Positions 49,863 through 57,985 of a stretch of DNA of 64,000 bases are shown one piece after another. Position numbers and translations under genes: made by a program. Source of the DNA: Palsa-504 sp963767565 (GTDB lineage Bacteria > Actinomycetota > Actinomycetes > Streptosporangiales > Streptosporangiaceae); the NCBI GenBank assembly GCA_963767565.1, contig CAVYEG010000004.1, positions 62,001 to 126,000 on the forward strand, written 5' to 3'. Each line of letters begins with the position of its first letter. The stretch's first letter is position 1. The notes under the pieces are model-generated. The model was not told the DNA's origin and did not search any database. It saw only the letters and a list, made by a program, of their open reading frames with translations.

Positions 49863-50518
49863 CCGTGCCGCCGGACGATCCACCCCCGGTCCCACCCCCG
49901 ATCCGCGAAGAGGTAATCGACCTGTTTACCGACGTGGACCCGGACGCGACGCAGGAAACCGGCCAGCTCGTGCACGCCGATGGCCGGCCCTTCACCGACC
50001 GGGAAACACGCCTGTTCAACAGCGCTACCGCGGCCGAGCTGGCCGCGGTCTCCCAGCGCCAGGCCGGCCGCACCGAGCACCTCGACCAGCTCGGAGCCGA
50101 CGGGAAGCGCCTGTATCAGATCGCGTGGACCACGCCCGACGAGATCAGCGAGAGGTTCATGGACGCTCTCATCCAGCGCGGCCTTATCCCGGGTCGCGGC
50201 CCAGAGCCAGGCGACGTGCCAGGCTACGTGCCAGTGAGCGAGAGCGGTCGGCGCCTGGAGCGCAACCTCGGCACCCTCCTCCGTACCTTCCGGGCGCTCA
50301 TCCTGCCCCACATCGGCGGTCCGGTGCGGACTGAAGCGATGGAGATCCTCGAGCGCCTGGCCCGCTACGAAGATCCCCGAGATCCCGGTAGCGAGGGCAG
50401 CACCGGCCCGGTCGAGTTAACTGCGGGTCGCCGAACACGAGCATCGCGTCGGGCGGCGGCGCGCCGAACAGCTCCACGATCTGGCCCTCGTCGAACCTGC
50501 TTTCGTCCGCGAGGCTGA
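49859..50518 (+). CDS. Unrecognised soluble protein
   Basis: 219 residues in the open frame; I do not recognise a family. It starts with a Pro/Asp-rich stretch (PPDDPPPVPPP). A mixed helical part contains IREEVIDLFTDVDPDATQET, DGRPFTDRETRLFNSATAAELAAVSQRQ and ISERFMDALIQRGLIPGRG, then LGTLLRTFRALILPHIGG. The final about 45 residues are Arg/Ala-rich and lie opposite the end of the PhyH gene, so the true end or one of the two frames may be wrong. Start and coupling (4-bp overlap with the pyruvyl transferase gene) argue that it is real. No signal peptide or membrane helix. Confidence 0.5.
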   Translation: MTVPPDDPPPVPPPIREEVIDLFTDVDPDATQETGQLVHADGRPFTDRETRLFNSATAAELAAVSQRQAGRTEHLDQLGADGKRLYQIAWTTPDEISERFMDALIQRGLIPGRGPEPGDVPGYVPVSESGRRLERNLGTLLRTFRALILPHIGGPVRTEAMEILERLARYEDPRDPGSEGSTGPVELTAGRRTRASRRAAARRTAPRSGPRRTCFRPRG

Positions 50519-51326
50519 CGAAGTCACGGATCGCGGTTCCGGTGCAGTGCACGTCCGCCAGCGGTGCCCCGCGGCCGGCCAGCAGGTCCGGCGCGTTGAC
50601 GATGCGGAAGTCGACGCTGAACCGGGTCCGGCCGGAGAGATTCGGGGTCGACCTATGCAGGTGGTTGCCTGAGAACAGCAGGACCTCGCCGGGGGCGGGC
50701 AGGACGACCAGATCCTGATCGGGCGCATGGCCCACGGCCCCGGGCCGGGACTGGACTTCGCGCGTCACCCCGGTCGCCGTGGTCAGCCGGCCGGCGTTGT
50801 TCTGGTAGTAGTCGAAGCCGTCCGACGTATTAGGCACCGCCCGGTCGAACTTGGCCAGGTCGAAGTTCATGGCGTTGTCGTCGCGTACCGGGAAGATGGG
50901 CAGCCACCAGTTGATCTGCTGGGCGGGGGCGCTGTACCAGGTGTCGCGATGCCACGGGAAGGCGAACGCGACTCCGGTGTTGAGGTGCCCGAGCGGGAAT
51001 GACGTCCGGGGCTTCGGCAGGTCGTAGTGAGTCTGCGCCGCAGCGAAGCCCGCCTCCTCGATCACCGCGCGGACGAGCGTCTTCGACTTCTCGGCGTGGA
51101 TGTAGCGCGGCTTCCAGGCGCTGAGAATCTTCGCCATCTCGGCCGGCTCAACGTGCTCGTGCACGTGCTCCGGGTCGTGCGGCCGGAACAGCTCGGTGAG
51201 CTCGTCGCGGGTGTACTCGACAAAGTCCTGCAGCGCCTGCAGGCGGGTCAAGATGACCAGGTGGCCGGCGTACAGCAGCTGCCTGAGTTCGTGGTTAGGC
51301 ACTCCCGGATCGACGACGATGTTCAC
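50298..51326 (-). CDS. Phytanoyl-CoA dioxygenase (PhyH)-like enzyme
   Basis: A 342-residue Fe(II)/2-oxoglutarate-type oxygenase. The jelly-roll core has FPWHRDTWYSAPAQQINWWLPIF (the HxD iron ligands in HRD), VLLFSGNHLHRSTPNLSGRTRFSVDFRIV (second His and the Arg that holds 2-oxoglutarate) and a C-terminal FGAPPPDAMLVFGDP. It should end about there; the frame runs on for about 40 more residues over the convergent gene. The GTG at 51326 has GGAGGAGAGG upstream and overlaps the PIG-L stop (GTGA). It probably hydroxylates a sugar or lipid precursor of the glycan (inference). Confidence 0.8.
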   Translation of the reverse strand: MNIVVDPGVPNHELRQLLYAGHLVILTRLQALQDFVEYTRDELTELFRPHDPEHVHEHVEPAEMAKILSAWKPRYIHAEKSKTLVRAVIEEAGFAAAQTHYDLPKPRTSFPLGHLNTGVAFAFPWHRDTWYSAPAQQINWWLPIFPVRDDNAMNFDLAKFDRAVPNTSDGFDYYQNNAGRLTTATGVTREVQSRPGAVGHAPDQDLVVLPAPGEVLLFSGNHLHRSTPNLSGRTRFSVDFRIVNAPDLLAGRGAPLADVHCTGTAIRDFVSLADESRFDEGQIVELFGAPPPDAMLVFGDPQLTRPGRCCPRYRDLGDLRSGPGARGSPSLQSAPDRRCGAG

Positions 51327-52006
51327 GGCAGATCCTCTCCTCCGCCTGGCCGCGCGACCGCCGCGGGCACGATCACTGATTTGCTGCAGGTAAACGCTTC
51401 GGCGTAACGCGCCCGGCACTCCATGCCGCGCAGCCGCGCCAGGCCCAGGAAGACCTCGTCGTCCCACCAGTCGCGGTCCCGTTGCGAGGGGAAGCACTTG
51501 TGCAGCAGCTCCAGCTTGAGCTGCATGAGGCGGGCCGGGACCGGAACGTACACCGACGGACGGCCGATGTCGCCATCCCATTTCGGTATCTCGTAGGCGA
51601 GGTAGAGCTGATCCCGGAAGACGGTCGGCACGATCTCGCCGATGGTGCGGTGATCCTGGTGCGCGTCGGCGGACGACGGCGCGATGATGACGTCGGGCGC
51701 ATACGACCGCGCCACGTCCTCCAGGACCTCCTTCACGCCGGCCCACACGGCGGGCAGCCGTCCCTCGGGCAGGTCGTGGAACTCGACGGTCAGGTCGGCG
51801 CCCGGCAGGAACGAATGCGCCGCGTTCCGCGCCTCCGACCGGCGCTCCGGCGTACCGGTCAGGACCACGTAGCGGGCCCGCAGCGGGCTCTCGGCCAGGC
51901 CGAGGAGCAGGCCGCCGGCGCCGATCTCGATGTCGTCCGGATGCGCGCCGATGGCCAGCACGGACAGCGGCTCGCCCGGCGGGGCGCTCAGCGGCAGTGA
52001 CAGCAT
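51323..52006 (-). CDS. PIG-L family N-deacetylase
   Basis: A 227-residue zinc-dependent deacetylase of the LmbE/PIG-L family. The metal site is LAIGAHPDDIEIGAGG (HPDD near residue 22) plus DAHQDHRTIGEIVP. It removes N-acetyl groups from GlcNAc-like residues of lipid-linked or nucleotide-linked sugars. It is sandwiched in a tight operon: 12 bp after the nucleotidyltransferase stop, and overlapping PhyH by 4 bp. With the amidotransferase and methyltransferases it suggests an amino sugar in the glycan. Confidence 0.88.
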   Translation of the reverse strand: MLSLPLSAPPGEPLSVLAIGAHPDDIEIGAGGLLLGLAESPLRARYVVLTGTPERRSEARNAAHSFLPGADLTVEFHDLPEGRLPAVWAGVKEVLEDVARSYAPDVIIAPSSADAHQDHRTIGEIVPTVFRDQLYLAYEIPKWDGDIGRPSVYVPVPARLMQLKLELLHKCFPSQRDRDWWDDEVFLGLARLRGMECRARYAEAFTCSKSVIVPAAVARPGGGEDLP

Positions 52007-52018
52007 GAGCCGGGCCCG

Positions 52019-52840
52019 TTAGGCCGTAGTGTTGGTCGTGGGATCCCGGTTCGCGCCCGAGCGCTCCGGATCCCAGACCATCCACGGGCAGTTGCCCTGC
52101 TGGTACATCTCCTCGAGCTGGGCCCGCTCCTTGACGGTGTCCGCGGGTGACCAGTAGCCCTTGTAGGGATAGGCCAGGACCCGGCGCTGGGCGATCAGCC
52201 GGGGCAGCGCGTCCTCCACCAGGTCTTCGCCCTCGTTGAGGTAGTCGAAGATCTGGGGGCGGAGCAGGAAGTAGCCGCCGTTCTCCCACTGGCGCAGGTC
52301 CCGTACCGGGGTGACCTGGGTGATCAGGCCGTCGTCGCCCACGTCAACCACGTGGTGGGAGGACTGCGGCGGCACCGCGAGCAGGCTGGCCACCGCGCTG
52401 CTCGCCTCGAACCGCTGGACCATGTCCGGCAGCGGCACGTCGGTGAAGACGTCCGCGTAGTTGGCCAGGAACATCGGCTCGCCGTCGACGAACCGGCGGA
52501 CCCGCCGGAGCCGCTCCCCGATGGCCGAGTTCAGGCCGGTGTCGACGAAGGTGATCCGCCAGTCGGAGATGTCGGTCCTGAACAGCTCGACCCGGCGCTC
52601 GGCGCCTTCCAGGACGAAATCGTTCGACCGGGTCTCGTCGTAGTTGAGGAAGAAATCCTTGACGTACGAGGCGCCGTACCCGAGGCAAAGGACGAAATCG
52701 GTGTGACCGAAATGCGCGTAATAACGCATCACGTGCCACATCAGCGGACGATCGCCGATCATCGCCATCGGCTTGGGCCCGCTGTGGATCCCGTCGCGCA
52801 TCCGCATTCCGAGGCCACCACAGAAAAGCACGACCTTCAT
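52019..52840 (-). CDS. Sugar-1-phosphate nucleotidyltransferase (RfbF-like)
   Basis: A 273-residue enzyme that activates a sugar 1-phosphate to a sugar nucleotide. It resembles glucose-1-phosphate cytidylyltransferase. Motifs are VVLFCGGLGMRMRD (shortened GGxGxR loop), GPKPMAMIGDRPLMWHVMRYY, FVLCLGYGASYVKDFFLNY and FLANYADVFTD (metal Asp). GGYFLLRPQIFDYL and a late KGYWSPADTVKERAQLEE follow. CDP- versus dTDP-specificity is not certain. Its start overlaps the upstream methyltransferase stop by 4 bp. Confidence 0.85.
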   Translation of the reverse strand: MKVVLFCGGLGMRMRDGIHSGPKPMAMIGDRPLMWHVMRYYAHFGHTDFVLCLGYGASYVKDFFLNYDETRSNDFVLEGAERRVELFRTDISDWRITFVDTGLNSAIGERLRRVRRFVDGEPMFLANYADVFTDVPLPDMVQRFEASSAVASLLAVPPQSSHHVVDVGDDGLITQVTPVRDLRQWENGGYFLLRPQIFDYLNEGEDLVEDALPRLIAQRRVLAYPYKGYWSPADTVKERAQLEEMYQQGNCPWMVWDPERSGANRDPTTNTTA

Positions 52841-54087
52841 GAGTCACCCCTCGCGGAAACGATTTCGAGCCCCGGGATCGGGACGACGAGCTGGCCGCCC
52901 CAGGAAGCCACGTAGCTGAGCTGCCGGCTAATCTCGTCCCGCAGATTCCACGGCAGGACGAGTATGTAGTCGGGTTTTGTCTCGGCCAGGCGTTCTGGCG
53001 GGTAGATCGGGATATGGGTGCCGGGCAGGAATTGCCCCTGCTTGACCGGGCTGCGGTCGACCGTGTACGAGAGCAGGTCCGACCGTATGCCGCAGTGGTT
53101 GAGCAGCGTGTTGCCCTTGCCCGGGGCGCCGTACCCGGCCACGGAGCGCCCCTGCGCCGCGGCGTCGAGCAGGAAGCCGAGCAGATCGCTCTTGATCTTC
53201 AGTACCGCGGGCGCGAAACCGTCATGTCCCGCCACGGTGTGCAGCCCGGCCGCCTCCTCCGCGGCCAGGACCGCCTTGACCTGCCCGGAAGGCTCGCCCG
53301 CGCAATCCTGCGGACGAGCGTAGACCCGGAGCGAACCGCCGTGCGTGGCCAGTTCGTCGACGTCCGCTACGCGCAGCCCGGCCGTGCCGAGGGCACGGGA
53401 ACAGGTCAGCAGCGACAGGTACGAGAAATGCTCGTGGTAGATCGTGTCGTACTGCCGGCGCTCGATGAGGCGGAGCAGGTGCGGGAACTCCAGCGTCACC
53501 GTGCCCTCGTCCTTGACCAGGGCGCGCAGTCCGGCCGCGAAGCCCTTGATGTCGGGCACGTGGGCGAAGACGTTGTTCCCGGCCACCAGGTCGGCCCGGC
53601 CGTATTTCCGCGCTATCTCGCGTCCGGTGCCGGCCCCCAGGAACTGGACCTCGGTCCGGATGCCGCGGGCCTGGGCCGCCTCGGCGACGTTCGCGGCCGG
53701 CTCGACGCCGAGGACCGGGATGCCCGCGGAACCGAAGTGCTGGAGCAGATAGCCGTCGTTGCTGGCCACTTCGGTGACGAGGCTGCTGGCGGTCAGGCCC
53801 AGGCGTTCGGTCATCGCCTCCGCGTAGCGCTTCGCGTGCGCGACCCAGGAATCGGAGTACGAGGAAAAGTAGGCGTAGTCGGAAAAGATATGCTCACCTG
53901 ATACATACGCCGGAAGCTGCACGAGCAGGCAGGTTTCGCACAGCCGGACGTGCAGGGGATAGAAGACCTCGGCCTCGTCCAGCCGGTCGGCCGGAACGTA
54001 GCTTTCACACAGCGGCGACATTCCGAGATCGACGAACGTGCGCGTAAGATCAGCACCGCATAGACGACACCGATGCAGCGTAGGCAT
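52837..54087 (-). CDS. NovU-like sugar C-methyltransferase
   Basis: A 416-residue class I methyltransferase of the type that adds carbon methyls to NDP-4-keto-6-deoxysugars. The N-terminal zinc part has CRLCG and CETCLLVQLP. The SAM domain shows LVTEVASNDGYLLQHF and VLGVEPAANVAEAA. The catalytic His motif is YDTIYHEHFSYLSL. The C-terminal Rossmann-like domain has VAGYGAPGKGNTLLNHCGI and GTHIPIYPPERL. All diagnostic blocks are present. It is the first gene of the 4-gene leftward operon (methyltransferase, nucleotidyltransferase, PIG-L, PhyH) and diverges from a related methyltransferase at 54178. Confidence 0.9.
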   Translation of the reverse strand: MPTLHRCRLCGADLTRTFVDLGMSPLCESYVPADRLDEAEVFYPLHVRLCETCLLVQLPAYVSGEHIFSDYAYFSSYSDSWVAHAKRYAEAMTERLGLTASSLVTEVASNDGYLLQHFGSAGIPVLGVEPAANVAEAAQARGIRTEVQFLGAGTGREIARKYGRADLVAGNNVFAHVPDIKGFAAGLRALVKDEGTVTLEFPHLLRLIERRQYDTIYHEHFSYLSLLTCSRALGTAGLRVADVDELATHGGSLRVYARPQDCAGEPSGQVKAVLAAEEAAGLHTVAGHDGFAPAVLKIKSDLLGFLLDAAAQGRSVAGYGAPGKGNTLLNHCGIRSDLLSYTVDRSPVKQGQFLPGTHIPIYPPERLAETKPDYILVLPWNLRDEISRQLSYVASWGGQLVVPIPGLEIVSARGDS

Positions 54088-54177
54088 GAATTAATCCGCC
54101 CGCTCCCCAAGCCGACGGCGACCGGCTAGCATAAATTGTCCCGCTAAAAGGATCGGATCCAGAAAAACAGGACGTGA

Positions 54178-55281
54178 ATGGACAGGCATGCATGCCGGGC
54201 TTGCCGTGGGTCGGCTGGTCATATCGTGCTGGATCTGGGTGATCAGCCGGCCTGCGACTATTTCCCGCGACGTGACGACCCGGGCCCGGACCCGGTATAT
54301 CCGCTGCAAATGTGGCTGTGCTCATCGTGCGGCCTGGCGCAGTTGCTGGCCGATCCCGCCGTGCCGGAGGAGCCGAGGGGAACCGAGCCCGCGGCGCTCG
54401 TCGCGCAGGCGGCCGACGCCGTGCAGCGAGTCGCCGCGGCCGGGTGGCTGCCGGAAGGTGCCGTGGTCGCCGAGTACGGCAGCCCGCACGGCGGATCCTG
54501 GCTGGGACTGCTGGCCGCGCGCGGGCTGAGGCCGGCCGGCCAGGCCGGCCACGCCGACGTGATCGTCGACTGTTTCGGCCTGATGCACGCGGCTGACCAG
54601 CGTGCGGCCCTCGCCGAGCGCGCAGCCCGGATGGCGCCGGGCGCGGTGCTGTTGCTGCAGTACCATGCCCTGAGCACGATCCTGCGCAGCGGGCAGTGGA
54701 ACGCGCTGCGGCACGGGCACTACGCGTACTACTCGACCGCCGCGCTGACCGGGATGCTGGCCCGGGCTGGCTTCACCCCGCGCACCGCCTGGCGGTTCGA
54801 GCTGTACGGCGGCACCGTGCTGCTCGCCGCGACCAGGACCGCGGCCGGACCCGACGACGCGCTCCGGTCGATGCTGGCCGACGACGAGGGCCTCGGGGTC
54901 GGCGACCCGGGCGCCTTCGCAGGCCTGCAGCAGGATATCCAGGCTCATGCTAAGGCCCTGCATGACTGGCTGGCGGCCGAACGATCCGCCGGCCGGAAAG
55001 TGGTCGGGTACGGCGCCGCGTCCCGGGCAGTCGCGCTGCTGTGCCACGCGCGCGTGGATCGCGGCCTGCTGCCCGCGGTGATCGACGCGTCGCCGGCCAA
55101 GCAGGGACTGCGGATGCCGGGAACCGACATCCCGGTCGCCGGCCCGGAAGAGCTGGCCGCGCGCAGGCCGGATGCGGTGCTGCTGTTCGTCCCGGATCTG
55201 CTGGCCGAGGTCCGGGCCGCCTTTCCCGGACTGGAGGCGGCCGGCGGCCGGTGGGTGGACGCTGCCACGCTCGGCTCATGA
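54178..55281 (+). CDS. Divergent relative of sugar C-methyltransferases
   Basis: A 367-residue protein with the same layout as its divergent neighbour but shorter and changed. The N-terminal zinc part (CRACRG, CSSCGLAQLL) and C-terminal domain (VVGYGAASRAVALLCHARV, IDASPAKQGLRMPGTDIPV) are kept. The SAM loop is weak (AEYGSPHGGSWLGLLAARG). The HEHFSY catalytic motif reads HGHYAYYS, retaining one His-Tyr pattern but not the Glu-His. It may be a non-catalytic partner or use a different substrate. It starts at ATG 54178. The last 6 bp overlap the convergent sigma factor gene. Confidence 0.75.
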   Translation: MDRHACRACRGSAGHIVLDLGDQPACDYFPRRDDPGPDPVYPLQMWLCSSCGLAQLLADPAVPEEPRGTEPAALVAQAADAVQRVAAAGWLPEGAVVAEYGSPHGGSWLGLLAARGLRPAGQAGHADVIVDCFGLMHAADQRAALAERAARMAPGAVLLLQYHALSTILRSGQWNALRHGHYAYYSTAALTGMLARAGFTPRTAWRFELYGGTVLLAATRTAAGPDDALRSMLADDEGLGVGDPGAFAGLQQDIQAHAKALHDWLAAERSAGRKVVGYGAASRAVALLCHARVDRGLLPAVIDASPAKQGLRMPGTDIPVAGPEELAARRPDAVLLFVPDLLAEVRAAFPGLEAAGGRWVDAATLGS

Positions 55282-55848
55282 GGCCTGCAGCAGTACCCGT
55301 AGCCGGGCCAGGCACCGGCCTCGGGTGGGGCCGATGCTCCCGACGGGCAGGTCGAGCTCGCTGGATATATCGGCATACGACGCCGGGGGATCGGCCATGA
55401 GAAGTTCCAGCAGCCGCTGCCACCGGCCGGGCAGCCGGGACAGCGCCTCGCGGACCACCTGATCCCGCTCAGCGGCGAGAATGCGCTCGTCAACCTCGGG
55501 CGCGGAAGCGACCACGCTCGTCAGGACCTCCTCGTCCTGGGACAGGACGACCCGCTTGCGCGCCGCCAGGTTGCGCAGGCACTCGTTCCGCGCCGTCGCG
55601 GCCAGCCAGGAGCCGACGCGGTCCGGGTACTCGATGCGGTCGATGTGCTCAAGCAAGCGGAGCCACGTGGTCTGGGCCACGTCGGCCGCATCGCTCTCGA
55701 TCAGCTTGAAATCGGCGGTAATGGACCAGATGAGCCTGGCGTACTGGTCCACCAGGCGCTCCCAGGCCTGCCGGTCCCCCTGCGCGGCACCCCGCACCAG
55801 CCCCGCGATGTCCGGAGCATCGGCGCTGTGCCCGCTCGTCCTCGTCAC
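55276..55848 (-). CDS. ECF-type RNA polymerase sigma factor
   Basis: A 190-residue group IV sigma factor. Region 2 (about 25-95) shows WERLVDQYARLIWSITADF, DAADVAQTTWLRLLEHID and DRVGSWLAATARNECL, which contact the -10 element. Region 4 (about 130-185) has LSRLPGRWQRLLELLMADP and ASYADISSELDLPVGSIGPTRGRCLARLR, the -35 reader. The GTG start has AGGGGAG 5 nt upstream. No anti-sigma factor gene is adjacent. Set inside the polysaccharide locus, it may switch the locus on; the target promoters are unknown. Confidence 0.92.
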   Translation of the reverse strand: MTRTSGHSADAPDIAGLVRGAAQGDRQAWERLVDQYARLIWSITADFKLIESDAADVAQTTWLRLLEHIDRIEYPDRVGSWLAATARNECLRNLAARKRVVLSQDEEVLTSVVASAPEVDERILAAERDQVVREALSRLPGRWQRLLELLMADPPASYADISSELDLPVGSIGPTRGRCLARLRVLLQAS

Positions 55849-56013
55849 TCGATCTCCCCTATCGGTAGACACGCGAACCGGCAGTGATCTTGAACTGGGC
55901 CTTTCCCAGGTCCCTGACGGGATGGCCGGCATACGCGGATATGAAATTTCAGACGCTCCTTCGCGCCAGGACTGGCACACAATGCGAATGACGCCGCCAT
56001 CGGCAGATACCTG

Positions 56014-57456
56014 CTAATAAGCGCCCGAGCCCCGCACCATTACCGAAATCGTTTTCCACAGGATCTGCAGGTCAAGCACGAATGACCAGTTCTCCACGTA
56101 CCTCAGGTCGAGCCGTACCGACTCTTCCCAGTTCAGATCCGATCGCCCGTTCACCTGCCACAGCCCGGTCAGGCCCGGCTTGACGACGAGCCGACGCCGG
56201 ACGTGCTCGGCGTATCTCGCCGCTTCGTCCGGCAGCGCCGGGCGAGGCCCCACCAGTGACATCTGGCCGAGCAGCACATTGAACAGCTGCGGCAGCTCGT
56301 CGATCGACCAGCGCCGCAGGTGGGCACCCACCGCGGTGACCCGGGGGTCATGGCGGAGCTTGAACAGCACCCCGTCTGTGTCGTTGCTGTCGAGCAGCTG
56401 GCCCCGGCGCTTCTCGGCGTCCACGACCATGGTGCGGAACTTGAAAATCCTGAACATACGGCCGTCCTTGCCGACCCTGACCTGTGTGAACAGCGCCGGG
56501 CCACGGTCATGCAGCCGGATGGTTACGGCCAGGAGGACCAGCAGCGGGGATAGCAGGATCAGCGCTGCCGCGGCCACGGATCGATCGAACAGGTCCTTGA
56601 CGAACACCCGGAAGCCCGACAGCTGCGGGTGATCCACGTGCAGCAAGGTGAGCCCGGCGGTCTGCCTGATCGTGGTCCGGGGCCCGGCGACATCGAGCAG
56701 CGCCGGCGAGACGCACAGGTCGGTGCCGGTCTTCTCCAGCTCCCAGGCCAGGCTGCGCAGCCTGATGCCGTCCATCTCGGGACAGGCCAGGACGGCGACC
56801 GTGTCGGCCCCGAACGCTCGCACGGCGCCCGGGACGTCATCCAGGCCGCCGTACAAGGGCACTCCGGCGACCTCATCGCCCACCGCTGGGTGCGCCACGC
56901 AGGCGCCGACCACGGTCAGCCCGTGATAGTGATCGCGTCCCAGTTCCTTGACCAGGTCCGCCACGGCCGACTCATGGCCGACCGCGACCACGCTGAGCAT
57001 GCAGCGGCCGGCGTCGCGCAGTCTATGCAGCCGCTTGCGGATCTTGTACCTGGCGACCAGGTCGAACAGGGTGACAGTCGGCAGTGCGATGAGCACGTAG
57101 GCCCGGGACAAGTCGACGTTGACCAGGTAGGAGAAGATCGCGACCGCCGCCGTCAGGCCTACTCCTGCGTTCAAGATCTTGCGGTACTCGTCCGAGCCGG
57201 TCCCGATGAACCGGTCGTCATACCCGCCAGCCAGGCCGACCGCTGCGAGCCAGAGCCCGGGCAGGGCCAGGCTCAGCGCGACGTAGGTCCCGTTGACATG
57301 CTCGCCGAACCGGAGCTGGGCGGCCACGAAGACGCCGACCACAGCGCAGCCAAGATCAGCGAGCGCGGCTCGGCGCAAGTAGTCCTTGGACCAGGTAGAT
57401 GCGCCTCTCGTCGCCTGACGGGCGACACTGTCGCGGACAACGGCAAAGTCAGACAT
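56014..57456 (-). CDS. Undecaprenyl-phosphate sugar phosphotransferase (WbaP/CpsE-like)
   Basis: A 480-residue priming enzyme of the glycan: it moves a sugar phosphate from a nucleotide to undecaprenyl phosphate. Four to five N-terminal spans (about 25-140) are followed by a CoA-binding-like domain (about 150-290). The catalytic C-terminal part has the reentrant membrane helix KDLFDRSVAAAALILLSP, FKFRTM, RRWSIDELPQLFNVLLGQMSLVGPRP and VKPGLTGLWQVNGRS. All conserved blocks are intact. The ATG at 57456 has GGGAAGG upstream. It reads away from the GT1 gene. Confidence 0.93.
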   Translation of the reverse strand: MSDFAVVRDSVARQATRGASTWSKDYLRRAALADLGCAVVGVFVAAQLRFGEHVNGTYVALSLALPGLWLAAVGLAGGYDDRFIGTGSDEYRKILNAGVGLTAAVAIFSYLVNVDLSRAYVLIALPTVTLFDLVARYKIRKRLHRLRDAGRCMLSVVAVGHESAVADLVKELGRDHYHGLTVVGACVAHPAVGDEVAGVPLYGGLDDVPGAVRAFGADTVAVLACPEMDGIRLRSLAWELEKTGTDLCVSPALLDVAGPRTTIRQTAGLTLLHVDHPQLSGFRVFVKDLFDRSVAAAALILLSPLLVLLAVTIRLHDRGPALFTQVRVGKDGRMFRIFKFRTMVVDAEKRRGQLLDSNDTDGVLFKLRHDPRVTAVGAHLRRWSIDELPQLFNVLLGQMSLVGPRPALPDEAARYAEHVRRRLVVKPGLTGLWQVNGRSDLNWEESVRLDLRYVENWSFVLDLQILWKTISVMVRGSGAY

Positions 57457-57985
57457 CGGCACCTTCCCCCCGTGGGCAGCACCAAAACAGATACGGCACC
57501 ACCCACGCTCCCACTCAAGCTCGCTTGAGAATCCCGCTAAGGAGACGCATAGCACAATGAACCGGTTTACTAGGACAGCTCGTAACTTATCGTTACAGGA
57601 ACCAGTTAACCCGTGAGCAACATATATCACGGAGAGTGAATACCGCCCCGGAAAGACGGGTCTGCACCCAAGTAGCACCCAAACTGCTACGGACGCTCCC
57701 CGGCGCCGCCGCGATCGTGCCAGCGGCCGCCTCATCCGGGGTCGCGGCCCAGCTCGCTCACGCGGCGGCCCGATCCCCGCGATCCGGCGCCGCACCACAC
57801 CCATCTGGGCGGACGCCGCCGCTGGCCCGACCAGGCCTGACCGTACGCGGCTGCGGCCCAGCCACCCGGCCTGGCGGCGGCTCAGAAAATCAATATGATA
57901 AGCTCCTGCCTTACATTCGCATGGCCCAGTTAACTGCATTCATTAACAGAAAGGCTTATGCCGCCGTGGAGCGTGAGACAGTCCG
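57457..57985. promoter_or_regulatory. 529-bp intergenic region with AT-rich edges
   Basis: No gene is supported. AT-rich stretches at about 57540-57640 and 57885-57985 sit before the WbaP-like and GT1 genes and probably hold their divergent promoters. The middle is GC-rich with no clear element. Confidence 0.5.
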
